Under the pieces are notes generated by a model, which searched no databases, was not told the origin of the DNA, and saw only the letters and a program-made list of their open reading frames with translations. From contig JACQEX010000073.1 in assembly GCA_016200345.1 (NCBI GenBank), positions 1-40,868 on the forward strand: a stretch of 40,868 nucleotides of DNA, read 5' to 3'. Shown in pieces: positions 8,683-16,310 of this stretch. The position numbers were made by a program, and so were the translations under genes. The DNA comes from Nitrospinota bacterium (GTDB taxonomy: Bacteria; Nitrospinota_A; UBA7883; JACRGQ01). Every line of letters begins with the position of its first letter. Position 1 is the stretch's first letter.

Positions 8683-9289
8683 TAAATTCATAAAAATAGA
8701 GCACGAAGGCGCCGAGCATCTGGCGCGGGTAATCCTCGACGAAACTAAATTGACGGACGGGGTGCGCCGGGTGGCGCGCCAAGTGGCCGAGTGGTTCGGG
8801 GATCCAAATGAAAAACCACTGCAAATCATCTCCGCCCTAAACGGGGCAAAACCGTTTACCGCCGACCTAAAAAGGGAGCTTTCCAACCTCGGCGTGGAGA
8901 CGGACGTCCACGAGGTCAAAGTCTCGAACACAAATGGAACCCGCGGGGCCGCCGTCCCGGTTCTTGAATACGGCACAATTCCAGATAAAGTCTTCGCCCA
9001 CTCCAAAACGCTAATAGTGGACGACATTGTAGACACGAGCGGGACGATTAATTTTATAAGGAAATTGCTGGCCGGGGCTGAGGAAGTTCGCGTTGCCGTC
9101 GTGGTCAACAAATACGCCGAGCTTTCCTGTGTCTCGGACTTCAAAATTCACGACTGCGTGTTCGAAAAGGAAAAGATGAAGTCGCGCGACTGGAAACCGG
9201 TGGACTACTGGCTTTTTGGCTACGGGATGGACATCTCCGGCAAGCACCGCGAGCTACGCGACATATGCTGGCTGGAGGTCGAGCGCTAG
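8669..9289 (+). CDS. Phosphoribosyltransferase, HPRT-like
   Basis: This 206-residue type I phosphoribosyltransferase has the PRPP-binding loop TLIVDDIVDTSGT in mid-protein. An HPRT-like N-terminal pattern (LQIISALNGAKPFTADLKREL) and a C-terminal WLFGYGMDISGKHRELRDI segment resemble hypoxanthine or xanthine-guanine enzymes, so purine salvage is the likely role, but the base specificity cannot be read. The ATG at 8669 is chosen because AAGGGGA precedes it within the end of nadC; an upstream TTG at 8654 is less likely. Its place in a pyk-nadC operon links it to nucleotide and NAD metabolism. Confidence 0.82.
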   Translation: MSSFDKFIKIEHEGAEHLARVILDETKLTDGVRRVARQVAEWFGDPNEKPLQIISALNGAKPFTADLKRELSNLGVETDVHEVKVSNTNGTRGAAVPVLEYGTIPDKVFAHSKTLIVDDIVDTSGTINFIRKLLAGAEEVRVAVVVNKYAELSCVSDFKIHDCVFEKEKMKSRDWKPVDYWLFGYGMDISGKHRELRDICWLEVER

Positions 9290-9315
9290 TGTGGTGTCCC
9301 GGTAATATACGCTAT

Positions 9316-9454
9316 GGTAGCGGCGGGCTTTAGCCTGCCTTGCGCCCTGCCTTCGTCAACCCTCATAAAGTCTCAAACCGCTCGCTCTGATTCACATTTT
9401 AAAGTCTCAACCATTCACTGCGGGCGCAGAAACAGGATGAATCCCGTTGCTACC
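9316..9454. repeat. Nested inverted-repeat element between convergent genes
   Basis: Outer arms GGTAGC (9316-9321) and GCTACC (9449-9454) enclose a hairpin GGCGGGCTTTAGCCTGCC (9322-9339) and a second arm pair TGCGCCC (9341-9347) with GGGCGCA (9422-9428). Inside, AAAGTCTCAA occurs twice. The GGGCTTyAGCC core matches repeats at 22181 and 24996. A perfect GGTGCATGCACC palindrome follows at 9465-9476. Confidence 0.6.
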
Positions 9455-9513
9455 AATTCGTGTTGGTGCATGCACCGCCTGTAAAGGAGATGCTGGGACA
9501 GTACACTAGCTCG

Positions 9514-10302
9514 TTAAGCGGGATTCGCCTCAATAAGGGAAACCACGTCGCGCTGGGAGATGAACCCGACATAACGTCCGTCTGCCGAAGTGACGACTAT
9601 TTCGCGCGTTTTCATTTTGACCATGTTGACAATCGTGTCGCGCAACAGGGCGGAGTCCGCGGCCTTTCCGAATTTTTTTAACATTTTTGTCTCGGCCCGC
9701 CCCGCAAGCGGCTTTCTGCTTTTGTCAGCCAACCTGGCAATAACGACGTCAGTCACGATTCCGACAGGTTTGCCGTTCCTCAAAATGACGACGCAGGAAG
9801 CGCGGTTCTCGACCATCATTTTGACGATCTTTTTTAGCGGGGTTTTTGGGGTTGCGACAATGCCCGGCTGAACCAGCGTGGAAAGCGTCCGACTGTTGTC
9901 GAGCGCGCGTTGAGCGAAGGCCCTGATGACGTCGCCGTTGGTGACTATGCCGGAAAGGCGGTGGCCCGCGTCAACGACGATAAACCGGCGCACCCGCAAA
10001 TTTTTCATCTGCTCCGCCGCCGAGAAAATATTGTCGGTCTCCTCTATGGACATCACCGGCGTGTGCATTACTGTTTCAATGGCGGTCGAGCCGAAGTCGC
10101 CGCCGCTGTTGAGAAAAACCAAGAGGTCAAACTTGGTGAATATGCCGATCGGGAATTTCTTTTCCGCAATAACGATGCAACTAAGGTTTTTTTTGGCCAT
10201 TTTGTTTACGGCCGCCTTCACCGTGGTCTTCCGCGAAACCGTGGCCACGGGCCGGGTCATCATAGATTTAACAGAGACGTTTCCGATTTCGCCATTCGCC
10301 AT
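9514..10302 (-). CDS. Four-CBS-domain protein (two Bateman modules)
   Basis: The 262 residues consist almost wholly of four CBS motifs. The repeated pattern is 'threshold phrase, hydrophobic strand, G-I-T/F-x-x-D': MMTRPVATV with PIGIFTKFDLL, VMHTPVMSI with LSGIVTNGDVI, LVQPGIVAT with PVGIVTDVVIA, and a last one ending YVGFISQRDVV. CBS pairs bind adenosyl ligands such as AMP, ATP or SAM and regulate a partner, but no enzyme or channel domain is attached here, so the target is unknown. ATG 10302 has GGGGAGGA upstream; the frame stays open further but reads antisense of cheX. It is divergent from cheX. Confidence 0.88.
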   Translation of the reverse strand: MANGEIGNVSVKSMMTRPVATVSRKTTVKAAVNKMAKKNLSCIVIAEKKFPIGIFTKFDLLVFLNSGGDFGSTAIETVMHTPVMSIEETDNIFSAAEQMKNLRVRRFIVVDAGHRLSGIVTNGDVIRAFAQRALDNSRTLSTLVQPGIVATPKTPLKKIVKMMVENRASCVVILRNGKPVGIVTDVVIARLADKSRKPLAGRAETKMLKKFGKAADSALLRDTIVNMVKMKTREIVVTSADGRYVGFISQRDVVSLIEANPA

Positions 10303-10413
10303 AAATCCTCCCCTAATTCTCCACGGGCTTGAGCATATCTCATTTAAGGGTTGTTTCCAATCTCCAAACATAACCCATCCCCGACGCCATGCGATTTGTG
10401 GTAGGCTTGCCTG

Positions 10414-10442
10414 TTGGCAATAGAGGACTTTGACGCTAAAAT
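10414..10442 (+). promoter_or_regulatory. Sigma-70 type promoter of cheX
   Basis: TTGGCA (10414-10419) and TAAAAT (10437-10442) have a 17-bp spacer, the best canonical promoter in the window. Transcription would start near 10449, so the ribosome site CCGGAGGA lies at the extreme 5' end of an approximately 8-nt leader. Confidence 0.6.
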
Positions 10443-10456
10443 AATCCGGAGGACAG

Positions 10457-11023
10457 ATGAGGTTGCAGGCCGCCCACATAAACGCTTTTTTAGAATCAGG
10501 CACACACGTTATTTCCACCATGACGGGAATGATGGGGCCGGAGCACACATTGACCCCGGTATTGAAGGGCAAACCGTACGTAAAAACGGACAAAAAGGGC
10601 TTCGGCGACATTTCGGCGCTCATACCCATGACGGGGCCGAACATGAACGGCATCGCCATTTTTTCGCTCAACTCGGAGGCCTCCGCCGCAATCTACGCCG
10701 CCATGATGTCGGAGGACTATGCCGCGACCATGGCCGCGTTAAAAAGCGCGGACAAAGACGTCGCCAAGAAGAAGCTGGAGGAAATAGCCGACGGGATGGG
10801 CGAGCTTACAAATCAGATTTCCGGCGACGCCAGAAAAAAGATAGCCGTTCTCGCGGAGAACGCGCTAAAACTGGAGGCCGGCACGCCGACTCTTATGATT
10901 GGTCACGACCACATTATAAAACCAGACCTTCAGGGGATATTAATAGCCATTCCATTCGGCTTGGATAAAATTCCCGAGGCCGCGTTCACGGTCGAAATAG
11001 GCATGGAAGGCGTCAACTCCTAA
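10457..11023 (+). CDS. cheX: CheX/CheC-family chemotaxis phosphatase
   Basis: CheX-like proteins dephosphorylate CheY-P. This 188-residue protein has the duplicated CheC/CheX topology and the active-site helix with the paired Glu and Asn in EIADGMGELTNQISGDARKK. The beta segment LMIGHDHIIKPDL and the ending AAFTVEIGMEG also fit the family. A likely substrate is the CheY encoded at 28167-28589, but any receiver of the local chemosensory set could be the target. It is monocistronic, with a strong ribosome site and a consensus-like promoter just upstream. No flagellar gene lies near it. Confidence 0.85.
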   Translation: MRLQAAHINAFLESGTHVISTMTGMMGPEHTLTPVLKGKPYVKTDKKGFGDISALIPMTGPNMNGIAIFSLNSEASAAIYAAMMSEDYAATMAALKSADKDVAKKKLEEIADGMGELTNQISGDARKKIAVLAENALKLEAGTPTLMIGHDHIIKPDLQGILIAIPFGLDKIPEAAFTVEIGMEGVNS

Positions 11024-11033
11024 AACTGCAAGC

Positions 11034-11690
11034 CTAAATCGGGGGGATGGAGAAAATCCGCCCGTCAACCGCCAGCTTCTTCGTGTTTAGCGCGAAGGTT
11101 CGGAAGATTTTAAACAGCTCCGAGCCGGGGGCCACGACTCGCGGGAAGAACTTCGTCAGCCAATTCTGCTCCACTACCACCAGCACAGGCTTGTTGTCAT
11201 AAATCACGTCCGGCGGAACTTCCTTTGCGAACTGGTCCCGGCCAATCTTCATCACGCTGAGCAACGACTCCGGTTTGCGGACGTCGAAAATCCCAAAACT
11301 ATACGGCGCCGCGTCCGGGGCGATCAATTCCGGCACGCTGGGCCGCGCGCGCAAAACCGTGCTGGTGGGCGAGGACGGCCCGAGAACCTCGTACGGATCG
11401 CGCATGGCGACGTCCGGCTCCACAAACGGGATTGATTTCAATATTCCGCCCATGCGAAGGTTGTCGCTGACGCCAAAACTGAACTGCACCCTTTTTTCAC
11501 GTTGCGCGTCGTGCAACTCGCCTCGCCAGATGTGGTACGACTCTTTGTCGTCCCATCTTCGGGTCACAACCACGCGTTTTCCAAAGGCGTCTATTAAGTC
11601 TCGAAACAGTTTGTATATCTTGCGCTGATAATCTTCTTTAAACAACTCCTGCGGGAATATTTCGGACTCCACCATCAGTTCATGTGCCAT
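11034..11690 (-). CDS. Protein of unknown function, 218 residues
   Basis: I do not recognise a family. The N-terminal half is charged and predicted helical then beta (FKEDYQRKIYKLFRDLIDAF, VVVTRRWDDKESYHIW). The middle is proline- and serine-rich (VLGPSSPTSTVLRARPSVPEL). The C-terminal part alternates strands and helices (VLVVVEQNWLTKFFPRVV). There is no signal peptide, membrane helix or metal-ligand cluster. ATG 11690 is supported by AAGGAG upstream; a TTG at 11696 is possible. It is convergent with cheX, the stop codons 11 bp apart, and it follows the metallophosphoesterase region in the opposite orientation to cheX. Confidence 0.7.
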   Translation of the reverse strand: MAHELMVESEIFPQELFKEDYQRKIYKLFRDLIDAFGKRVVVTRRWDDKESYHIWRGELHDAQREKRVQFSFGVSDNLRMGGILKSIPFVEPDVAMRDPYEVLGPSSPTSTVLRARPSVPELIAPDAAPYSFGIFDVRKPESLLSVMKIGRDQFAKEVPPDVIYDNKPVLVVVEQNWLTKFFPRVVAPGSELFKIFRTFALNTKKLAVDGRIFSIPPI

Positions 11691-11818
11691 GACCAAGCTC
11701 CTTTTTCCACGTTCCGATTAAGACGCAGGTTCAAAAACGAACCACTCTATTTGATTAACTATCGGCTTTTAAAAGTGGAAGGTTTACAGAATAATTGCGT
11801 ACTGCGGTACAAGCAGGG

Positions 11819-12913
11819 CTATCGTGAGATTGTAATCAGCACGACCTCGGAGTGGGAGAAAAGGCGCATAGGCGGGCCCCACGTGCCAGACCCGCAGGTG
11901 GTGTAGATGTAAGAACCGCCGCGTTGGTACAGGCCGAACGGAAACTCATACACGAGGCGAACGATTAAATCCAGAGGCGGAATTTGACCCGCATGTGTGT
12001 GGCCGGACAACTGCAGGAAAACCCCTTTCTCGGACGCCGGCCCGAATCCGGTCGGCTTATGTTTTAGCATTACAATCGGAAGTCTGCCGCCCTTCGTCCC
12101 CCTTTCCAAAACCGCCTCATATCGCGCTGGAGAAAGAATTTCGTTGTCCACCCCAAAAATTTCCAAAACCCCGCCCACCTCTGTTTTCTCGTTTTGCAGG
12201 ATTCTTACGCCGGCGGCTCTTTCAAATTCGCTCATGTTGTCCAGCCCCGAATAATAGTCGTGGTTTCCCGGCACGGCGAAAACCCCGTATTTTGCGCTTA
12301 GTTTTTTCATCGCCGGTATGAACATGCCCAGTTCTGGCATTTTGTCGTCTATCATGTCGCCGGTTATCACGATGGCGTCCGGCGAAAGGGCGTTGACGGA
12401 CGCCACCACGCTTTCAACCCACTCCGCCGATTTAAGCCTGCTAAGGTGCAAATCCGATATGTGGGCAAGCCTAAAGGCCGGGGCGGAGGCTGGAAACTTG
12501 TCGGAACGTAAATTTATATTAGTAACCCGCAACGGGCGCGAGACGTTATAAATGGAATAAGCGGTCAACGCCAATATTACTCCCAGCGCGACAAGGGTCA
12601 CCTCCCTCAACAACCCCGGAAACATCCAATCAAACGGGTACTTTAACAAAAGGACGGTTATGGCGAGGTCGCAAAACCCAAACCAATAATTGCCGAACCG
12701 AAGAAGATTAAACAGAGGCGGCCAAACCCTATAAAACATTCCGAGAAAAAACGTCATGGCGCCGCAAAACAGTAAAATCCTCAGAGGCAGAACCCACCGT
12801 CCGTCCGGAAAGAGTCCGGTGGAGAGACGGTAAAAAATGAAATGGTTCATCCCGAAATAAATCGCGATGAACAGGGAAAGCGATATCAAAAACCGCAGTC
12901 CGCCAAAGTCCAT
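11819..12913 (-). CDS. Membrane-anchored metallophosphoesterase (YkuE/YaeI-like)
   Basis: The first 140 or so residues hold about four hydrophobic helices. The rest is a calcineurin-like phosphoesterase with all dimetal-site blocks: HISDLHL, ITGDMIDD, VPGNHDYY, MLKHKP and SGHTHAGQ. Homologues act on phospholipid-linked or nucleotide-like phosphoesters at the membrane; the substrate here is not known. The 364-residue length is typical for the membrane form. ATG 12913 follows GTGAGGAG. It lies 62 bp after nusA on the same strand, where infB often sits in other genomes, and a 7-bp hairpin falls in that gap. Confidence 0.88.
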   Translation of the reverse strand: MDFGGLRFLISLSLFIAIYFGMNHFIFYRLSTGLFPDGRWVLPLRILLFCGAMTFFLGMFYRVWPPLFNLLRFGNYWFGFCDLAITVLLLKYPFDWMFPGLLREVTLVALGVILALTAYSIYNVSRPLRVTNINLRSDKFPASAPAFRLAHISDLHLSRLKSAEWVESVVASVNALSPDAIVITGDMIDDKMPELGMFIPAMKKLSAKYGVFAVPGNHDYYSGLDNMSEFERAAGVRILQNEKTEVGGVLEIFGVDNEILSPARYEAVLERGTKGGRLPIVMLKHKPTGFGPASEKGVFLQLSGHTHAGQIPPLDLIVRLVYEFPFGLYQRGGSYIYTTCGSGTWGPPMRLFSHSEVVLITISR

Positions 12914-12941
12914 TATCTTGCTCCTCACGTTTCCCCTATTT

Positions 12942-12957
12942 CCCGCGATTTCGCGGG
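12942..12957. terminator. GC hairpin between nusA and the phosphoesterase gene
   Basis: CCCGCGA and TCGCGGG pair around a 2-nt loop. In the direction of nusA transcription no T-run follows, so it is at best a weak or Rho-assisted terminator, or an RNA processing site. Read on the plus strand it is followed by GACATTTTTA. Confidence 0.35.
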
Positions 12958-12975
12958 TGCGACATTTTTACTGCT

Positions 12976-14019
12976 TTAATTAACGTGTATGTTCCAATGG
13001 GTCAGCCGCGAGGCGAGCCTTATGTTAAGCCCCTTCTTGCCGACGGCAACCGCCTGCTGATCCGGGTCCAGGGTGGCCCATGCGTCTTTCGACTCCTTAT
13101 TGCATCGCACGGATTTCACAATCGCCGGCTTCAACGCCTCCGTTATCAATTTTTCCGGGTCGTCGTGCCATTGGATGACGTCGATGTTCTCCCCTTTTAG
13201 CTCCTTGATAATGTTTCGCACCCTCGCCCCGTTCGGCCCGATGCAGGCCCCCACCGGGTCTATCGAGGGATTGGTGCTTACAACTGCGACCTTGGAGCGC
13301 CCCGCCGTGTCGCGGGCGAGCGATTTGATTATCACCTTCCCGTCGGCAATCTCGGGCACCTCGCGGGTAAAGAGATGCCGAAGCAACAACGGATGGGTTC
13401 TGGAAACGACGAAAACGGGATTGCTCCCCTCCACCTCGGCCCCGATGATGATTACCTTGACGATTTCCCCCTTTTTGAACGACTCACGAAACGCCTGCTC
13501 CTGCCGGGGCATAACGGCAAGGTCGTCCCCCGCCTTTAGAAGATAATCCTCGGTCTCGTTCACCGCCTCCACCGTTGCAATCAACATTTTTCCAAACTGC
13601 GCCGCGTATCCGGCGGCTTTTTGCTCTATCTCAAGCTCGCGCAGGCTCTTTTGCATTATTTTTCGAGTGGTCGTGCCGACCACCCTGCCCAAGTCCGGAA
13701 GCTCAAAGGGCGTGGCGACGTCCGCTCCTGGTCTCGCCCATTTGTCCAGCGGCTTTGCGTCCTCCACCGATATCTCCGCCGTCATATCCACCGGGACGGC
13801 GACGACCATTTTCATCTGCCAAAGGGTGAAGGTGCCGTCGTCCGGATTAAATTTTGAGACGATGTTGGGAATGCGCGTTTTTTTCCGCGCGGCAAGCGAA
13901 ATGCCGGACTCGATAATCTGCACCAGCACGTCGGCGGAAATCCCCCTCTCCTTTGCCACCTCGGCGATTATCGAGCGAAGGTTCTCCGCTTCGGGTTTCT
14001 TTACCGGCTTCTTTTTCAT
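12976..14019 (-). CDS. nusA: Transcription termination/antitermination factor NusA
   Basis: NusA binds RNA polymerase and nascent RNA to control pausing, termination and antitermination. The 347 residues contain the N-terminal polymerase-binding domain (LRSIIAEVAKERGIS to KIMQKSLRELEIE), the S1 domain (GKMLIATVEAVNETEDYLL), KH1 around FVVSRTHPLLLRHLF, and KH2 with DPVGACIGPNGARVRNII, ending AVGKKGLNIRLASRLT. It stops right after KH2, so it is the short form without the acidic C-terminal repeats of E. coli NusA. Its ATG overlaps the rimP stop as ATGA, the common rimP-nusA pairing. infB and rbfA do not follow. Confidence 0.95.
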   Translation of the reverse strand: MKKKPVKKPEAENLRSIIAEVAKERGISADVLVQIIESGISLAARKKTRIPNIVSKFNPDDGTFTLWQMKMVVAVPVDMTAEISVEDAKPLDKWARPGADVATPFELPDLGRVVGTTTRKIMQKSLRELEIEQKAAGYAAQFGKMLIATVEAVNETEDYLLKAGDDLAVMPRQEQAFRESFKKGEIVKVIIIGAEVEGSNPVFVVSRTHPLLLRHLFTREVPEIADGKVIIKSLARDTAGRSKVAVVSTNPSIDPVGACIGPNGARVRNIIKELKGENIDVIQWHDDPEKLITEALKPAIVKSVRCNKESKDAWATLDPDQQAVAVGKKGLNIRLASRLTHWNIHVN

Positions 14020-14492
14020 ATCTCTTTTCCAGGTTCGAGGTCGAGCTTTGCCCTGGCCACGTCGTCAAAATTAAAATCCACGGTTTTGCCTGCGTCGAGC
14101 CGGACCCTAAATCCGCCGTCCTCGCGGTTTTCCAAAAAGCCGGACACTTCGGAAAGGCCGCCCGCGAACCCTTTTTTGAAGGCAATCACAGCGTATGAAC
14201 CGGCGCTTTTCAGGAAATGCTCCTTTTTGGTCAGCTTTCTGGTCAGGCCCGGCGAGGAGACCTCAAGCGTGTAGGAGCCGGGAAACATATCCTCCACGTC
14301 GAGTACCGCGGAGAGCTGGTTGCTTACGGCCTCGCAATGGGCGAGCGTGACGCCGCCCGGCTTGTTGATGTAAATTCTAAACAGGGAGTTGCGCTTGTTG
14401 GCGGACATAGTGAGGTCGTAGAGTTCCACCCCTTCCCGCTCCAAAACGGGCCCGAGAAGTTCCCTCACTCTTTCTTCATTTCCAATTTTCAT
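14016..14492 (-). CDS. rimP: Ribosome maturation factor RimP
   Basis: RimP assists maturation of the 30S subunit. The 158 residues show the N-terminal domain with GVELYDLTMSANKRNSLFRIYINKPGGV, the typical CEAVSNQLSAVLDVEDMF helix, and the family signature YTLEVSSPGLTRKL. The C-terminal Sm-like barrel spans about 80-158. No Shine-Dalgarno is seen before ATG 14492; a TATATC box ends 7 nt upstream on the minus strand, resembling the other putative leaderless genes. It is translationally coupled to nusA by ATGA. Confidence 0.93.
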   Translation of the reverse strand: MKIGNEERVRELLGPVLEREGVELYDLTMSANKRNSLFRIYINKPGGVTLAHCEAVSNQLSAVLDVEDMFPGSYTLEVSSPGLTRKLTKKEHFLKSAGSYAVIAFKKGFAGGLSEVSGFLENREDGGFRVRLDAGKTVDFNFDDVARAKLDLEPGKEI

Positions 14493-14558
14493 TCAGGGCG
14501 ATATATTAACACGCGCCACAACCCAAAAGTAACATGAAAGAAAAAGAACGAGGGCGTT

Positions 14559-15965
14559 TTAGAGGGCGTCGAATCTTTCGGGGTAACGCTCCAAGAGCTT
14601 GGTCATCTCGTGGTCTCCCTTCACGGCCTCCAACAGGCTGGGATCGCCCTTAATCGCGACAAACAAAGCCTCCAGCGATTTTTCGTCCTCCCCCTTCATA
14701 AAAAGGGCCTTTGCGAGGTTGTATCGAAGGTTCGGGTCATCCGCCTTCAACTTCAGCCCTTTTGCGTAGTTGGCAATCGCCATGTCGTACTTCCCCTGCC
14801 TGCGCAAAGCCAGCCCCATCCTGTTATATAGGTGCAGGTGGTTTTCATTCACGCCGATGGCCTTGCCAAATATCTCCTCGGCATGGGTGTTCATGTTGTG
14901 CTTAAGGCAGAAATTCCCCGCTGTTATGTGAAGAATCGTAAGCGACGGGTTTTCCGCAATGCCATTTTTATAAACCCTAAGCGCGTCCTCGTGCTTTTCC
15001 TCCAGCTCGAAATTTTTTGCGAGCCCCAGATAGTTCTTGGCGTACTTTGGGTTGACCTCGATTCCCTTTGTAAAATGGGCTTTTGCCGAGGAGAAATCCC
15101 CCTCCTCCTGGCAGATGTTTCCAAGATTGTTGTAGACCTGCACGTTTTGCGGCTCCAATTCCAACACTTTGGCGTAATTCTTTTTCGCCTCGCCAATGTT
15201 TCCAAGCTGGGAGTAGGCGTCACCCAGCCCTTGGTACGCCCGCAAGAAGTTCGCCTCCAATGCCACGACGCGCTTGTAGGTCGCGATGGCGCTTTCCAAG
15301 TCCCCTTTTAATAAAAACGCGCCGGCCTTCTCGTTTAGAATGTCCACGTTTTCGCCGCCAAGGGCCAGTGCCTTGTTGTAATACGATATCGCCTGGTCGA
15401 ACAGACCCTGCTCCCGGTACTTGTTGCCCGTCAGCACCAGCACGGACACATCGTCGTTGGACGGGGAAACCGGCATTTGTTTTTCGAACGCCGCCGCTAT
15501 TTTATTTCCGAAGAAGGCTGGGTTTGAGGGGAGGAGCAACAGCGAGGTCGCGCCGGCCTTAACCGCCCCGCCCACGTCCTGTTTGTCGAACGCCTTGTCC
15601 ATGAAAATAACCGGGATGCTCTTTTTCGAATTCGTCTCCAACAATCTATCTTTAACAAAACTCAAAAGTTGAAGACCCGTCTGCCCCCCCACGGCGGATT
15701 CCACCTTCCTAATCGGGCAGATAAGCATGTCCACAAAATCGGGATCCTGCTTCATGTTCACTATGACGTCCCCGGGGGTGCCGCTGATTCTCAGCTGTTC
15801 GGAAGGAAAACCAAGCGTTTCAAAATATCCCCTGACCAATTCACGCACATATTTGTCGCCGCTGATTATGAATATTTTCTTGTTTGAAAGAACCGACAGC
15901 TTTTCGCGAGCCTCTTTAAGAGAGGCCTGGAATTCTAGTATCTCTTGAACCTCTCCCTTGGGCAT
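14559..15965 (-). CDS. Pseudo-receiver plus TPR-repeat protein
   Basis: This is a 468-residue soluble protein. Residues about 28-165 fold like a response-regulator receiver (KKIFIISGDKYVRELVRGYF, then VDMLICPIRK, VIFMDKAFD and AVKAGATSLLLLPSN). The strand-3 position that normally holds the phosphorylated Asp reads LICP, so it is probably not phosphorylated. From about 175 to 445 come some eight or nine tetratricopeptide repeats (for example GNKYREQGLFDQAISYYNKA and NLGNICQEEGDFSSAKAHF), a protein-binding scaffold. ATG 15965 has GGGGAAGG upstream. It may be an adaptor for the local signalling genes, but no partner is shown. Confidence 0.85.
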   Translation of the reverse strand: MPKGEVQEILEFQASLKEAREKLSVLSNKKIFIISGDKYVRELVRGYFETLGFPSEQLRISGTPGDVIVNMKQDPDFVDMLICPIRKVESAVGGQTGLQLLSFVKDRLLETNSKKSIPVIFMDKAFDKQDVGGAVKAGATSLLLLPSNPAFFGNKIAAAFEKQMPVSPSNDDVSVLVLTGNKYREQGLFDQAISYYNKALALGGENVDILNEKAGAFLLKGDLESAIATYKRVVALEANFLRAYQGLGDAYSQLGNIGEAKKNYAKVLELEPQNVQVYNNLGNICQEEGDFSSAKAHFTKGIEVNPKYAKNYLGLAKNFELEEKHEDALRVYKNGIAENPSLTILHITAGNFCLKHNMNTHAEEIFGKAIGVNENHLHLYNRMGLALRRQGKYDMAIANYAKGLKLKADDPNLRYNLAKALFMKGEDEKSLEALFVAIKGDPSLLEAVKGDHEMTKLLERYPERFDAL

Positions 15966-16097
15966 AGTCTAAGCCTTCCCCTGATTTTCCATACGCCCTC
16001 CGCTGTATTTTACGATTACGCGCCACAGTCAAAGAATCAACGTAAAAACGGCTCGGTGTGTCGAGTGTAAAACAAAAGAAAGAGAAGCGCAACTTAG

Positions 16098-16183
16098 AAG
16101 GAACCCCGATTTAATGGCCGCCTTGTGGGGAGGTAAGTGGGTTTAAGGAGGCTTGGTGGTTCCTTAAATTCAAGGCGGCCATT
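16098..16183. ncRNA. Candidate structured RNA or inverted-repeat element
   Basis: Perfect 13-bp arms, AATGGCCGCCTTG (16113-16125) and CAAGGCGGCCATT (16171-16183), enclose a second hairpin with arms TTTAAGGA (16142-16149) and TCCTTAAA (16161-16168). AAGGAACC at 16098-16105 could alternatively pair with GGTTCCTT at 16158-16165, giving a pseudoknot or switch. Strand is undetermined. It matches no riboswitch, 6S or SRP RNA that I recognise. Confidence 0.4.
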
Positions 16184-16297
16184 GTTGTTTATGTCTTCGG
16201 CTTCCGCGTCTACCACGCCACCTATCTTCTCGGCTTCATTATAACATCCGCTTTAAAAACCGGACGTATTTATTTCCAAATCCGGACGAGTTGATTA

Positions 16298-16303
16298 TAT
16301 AAT
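16298..16303 (+). promoter_or_regulatory. Putative -10 box for a leaderless gmhA transcript
   Basis: A perfect TATAAT ends 7 nt before the gmhA ATG. GGCGGA directly abuts the ATG and is too close to act as a ribosome site. The -35 (TTCCAA, 16274-16279) is weak. Confidence 0.45.
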
Positions 16304-16310
16304 TGGCGGA

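Larger units (their letters stand above)
15966..16310. other. 345-bp intergenic region with a large nested stem-loop
   Basis: There is no convincing reading frame. It must hold divergent promoters for the TPR gene and gmhA. The centre (16098-16183) is a strong nested inverted repeat, listed separately. A TATAAT lies just before gmhA, and CCGGACG occurs twice at 16260-16288. Confidence 0.6.

Noticed and set aside
10303-10671. N-terminal extension of the four-CBS gene
   Set aside because: The frame stays open, but it is antisense of cheX and its promoter. GGGGAGGA before ATG 10302 fixes the start.
11682-11906. Small plus-strand frame between the unknown gene and the phosphoesterase
   Set aside because: It lies mostly over the 3' end of the phosphoesterase gene on the other strand and has no ribosome site.
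16098-16183. 6S RNA, SRP RNA or tRNA as explanation of the stem-loop
   Set aside because: None of the conserved loops or tRNA arms that I know can be matched on either strand.
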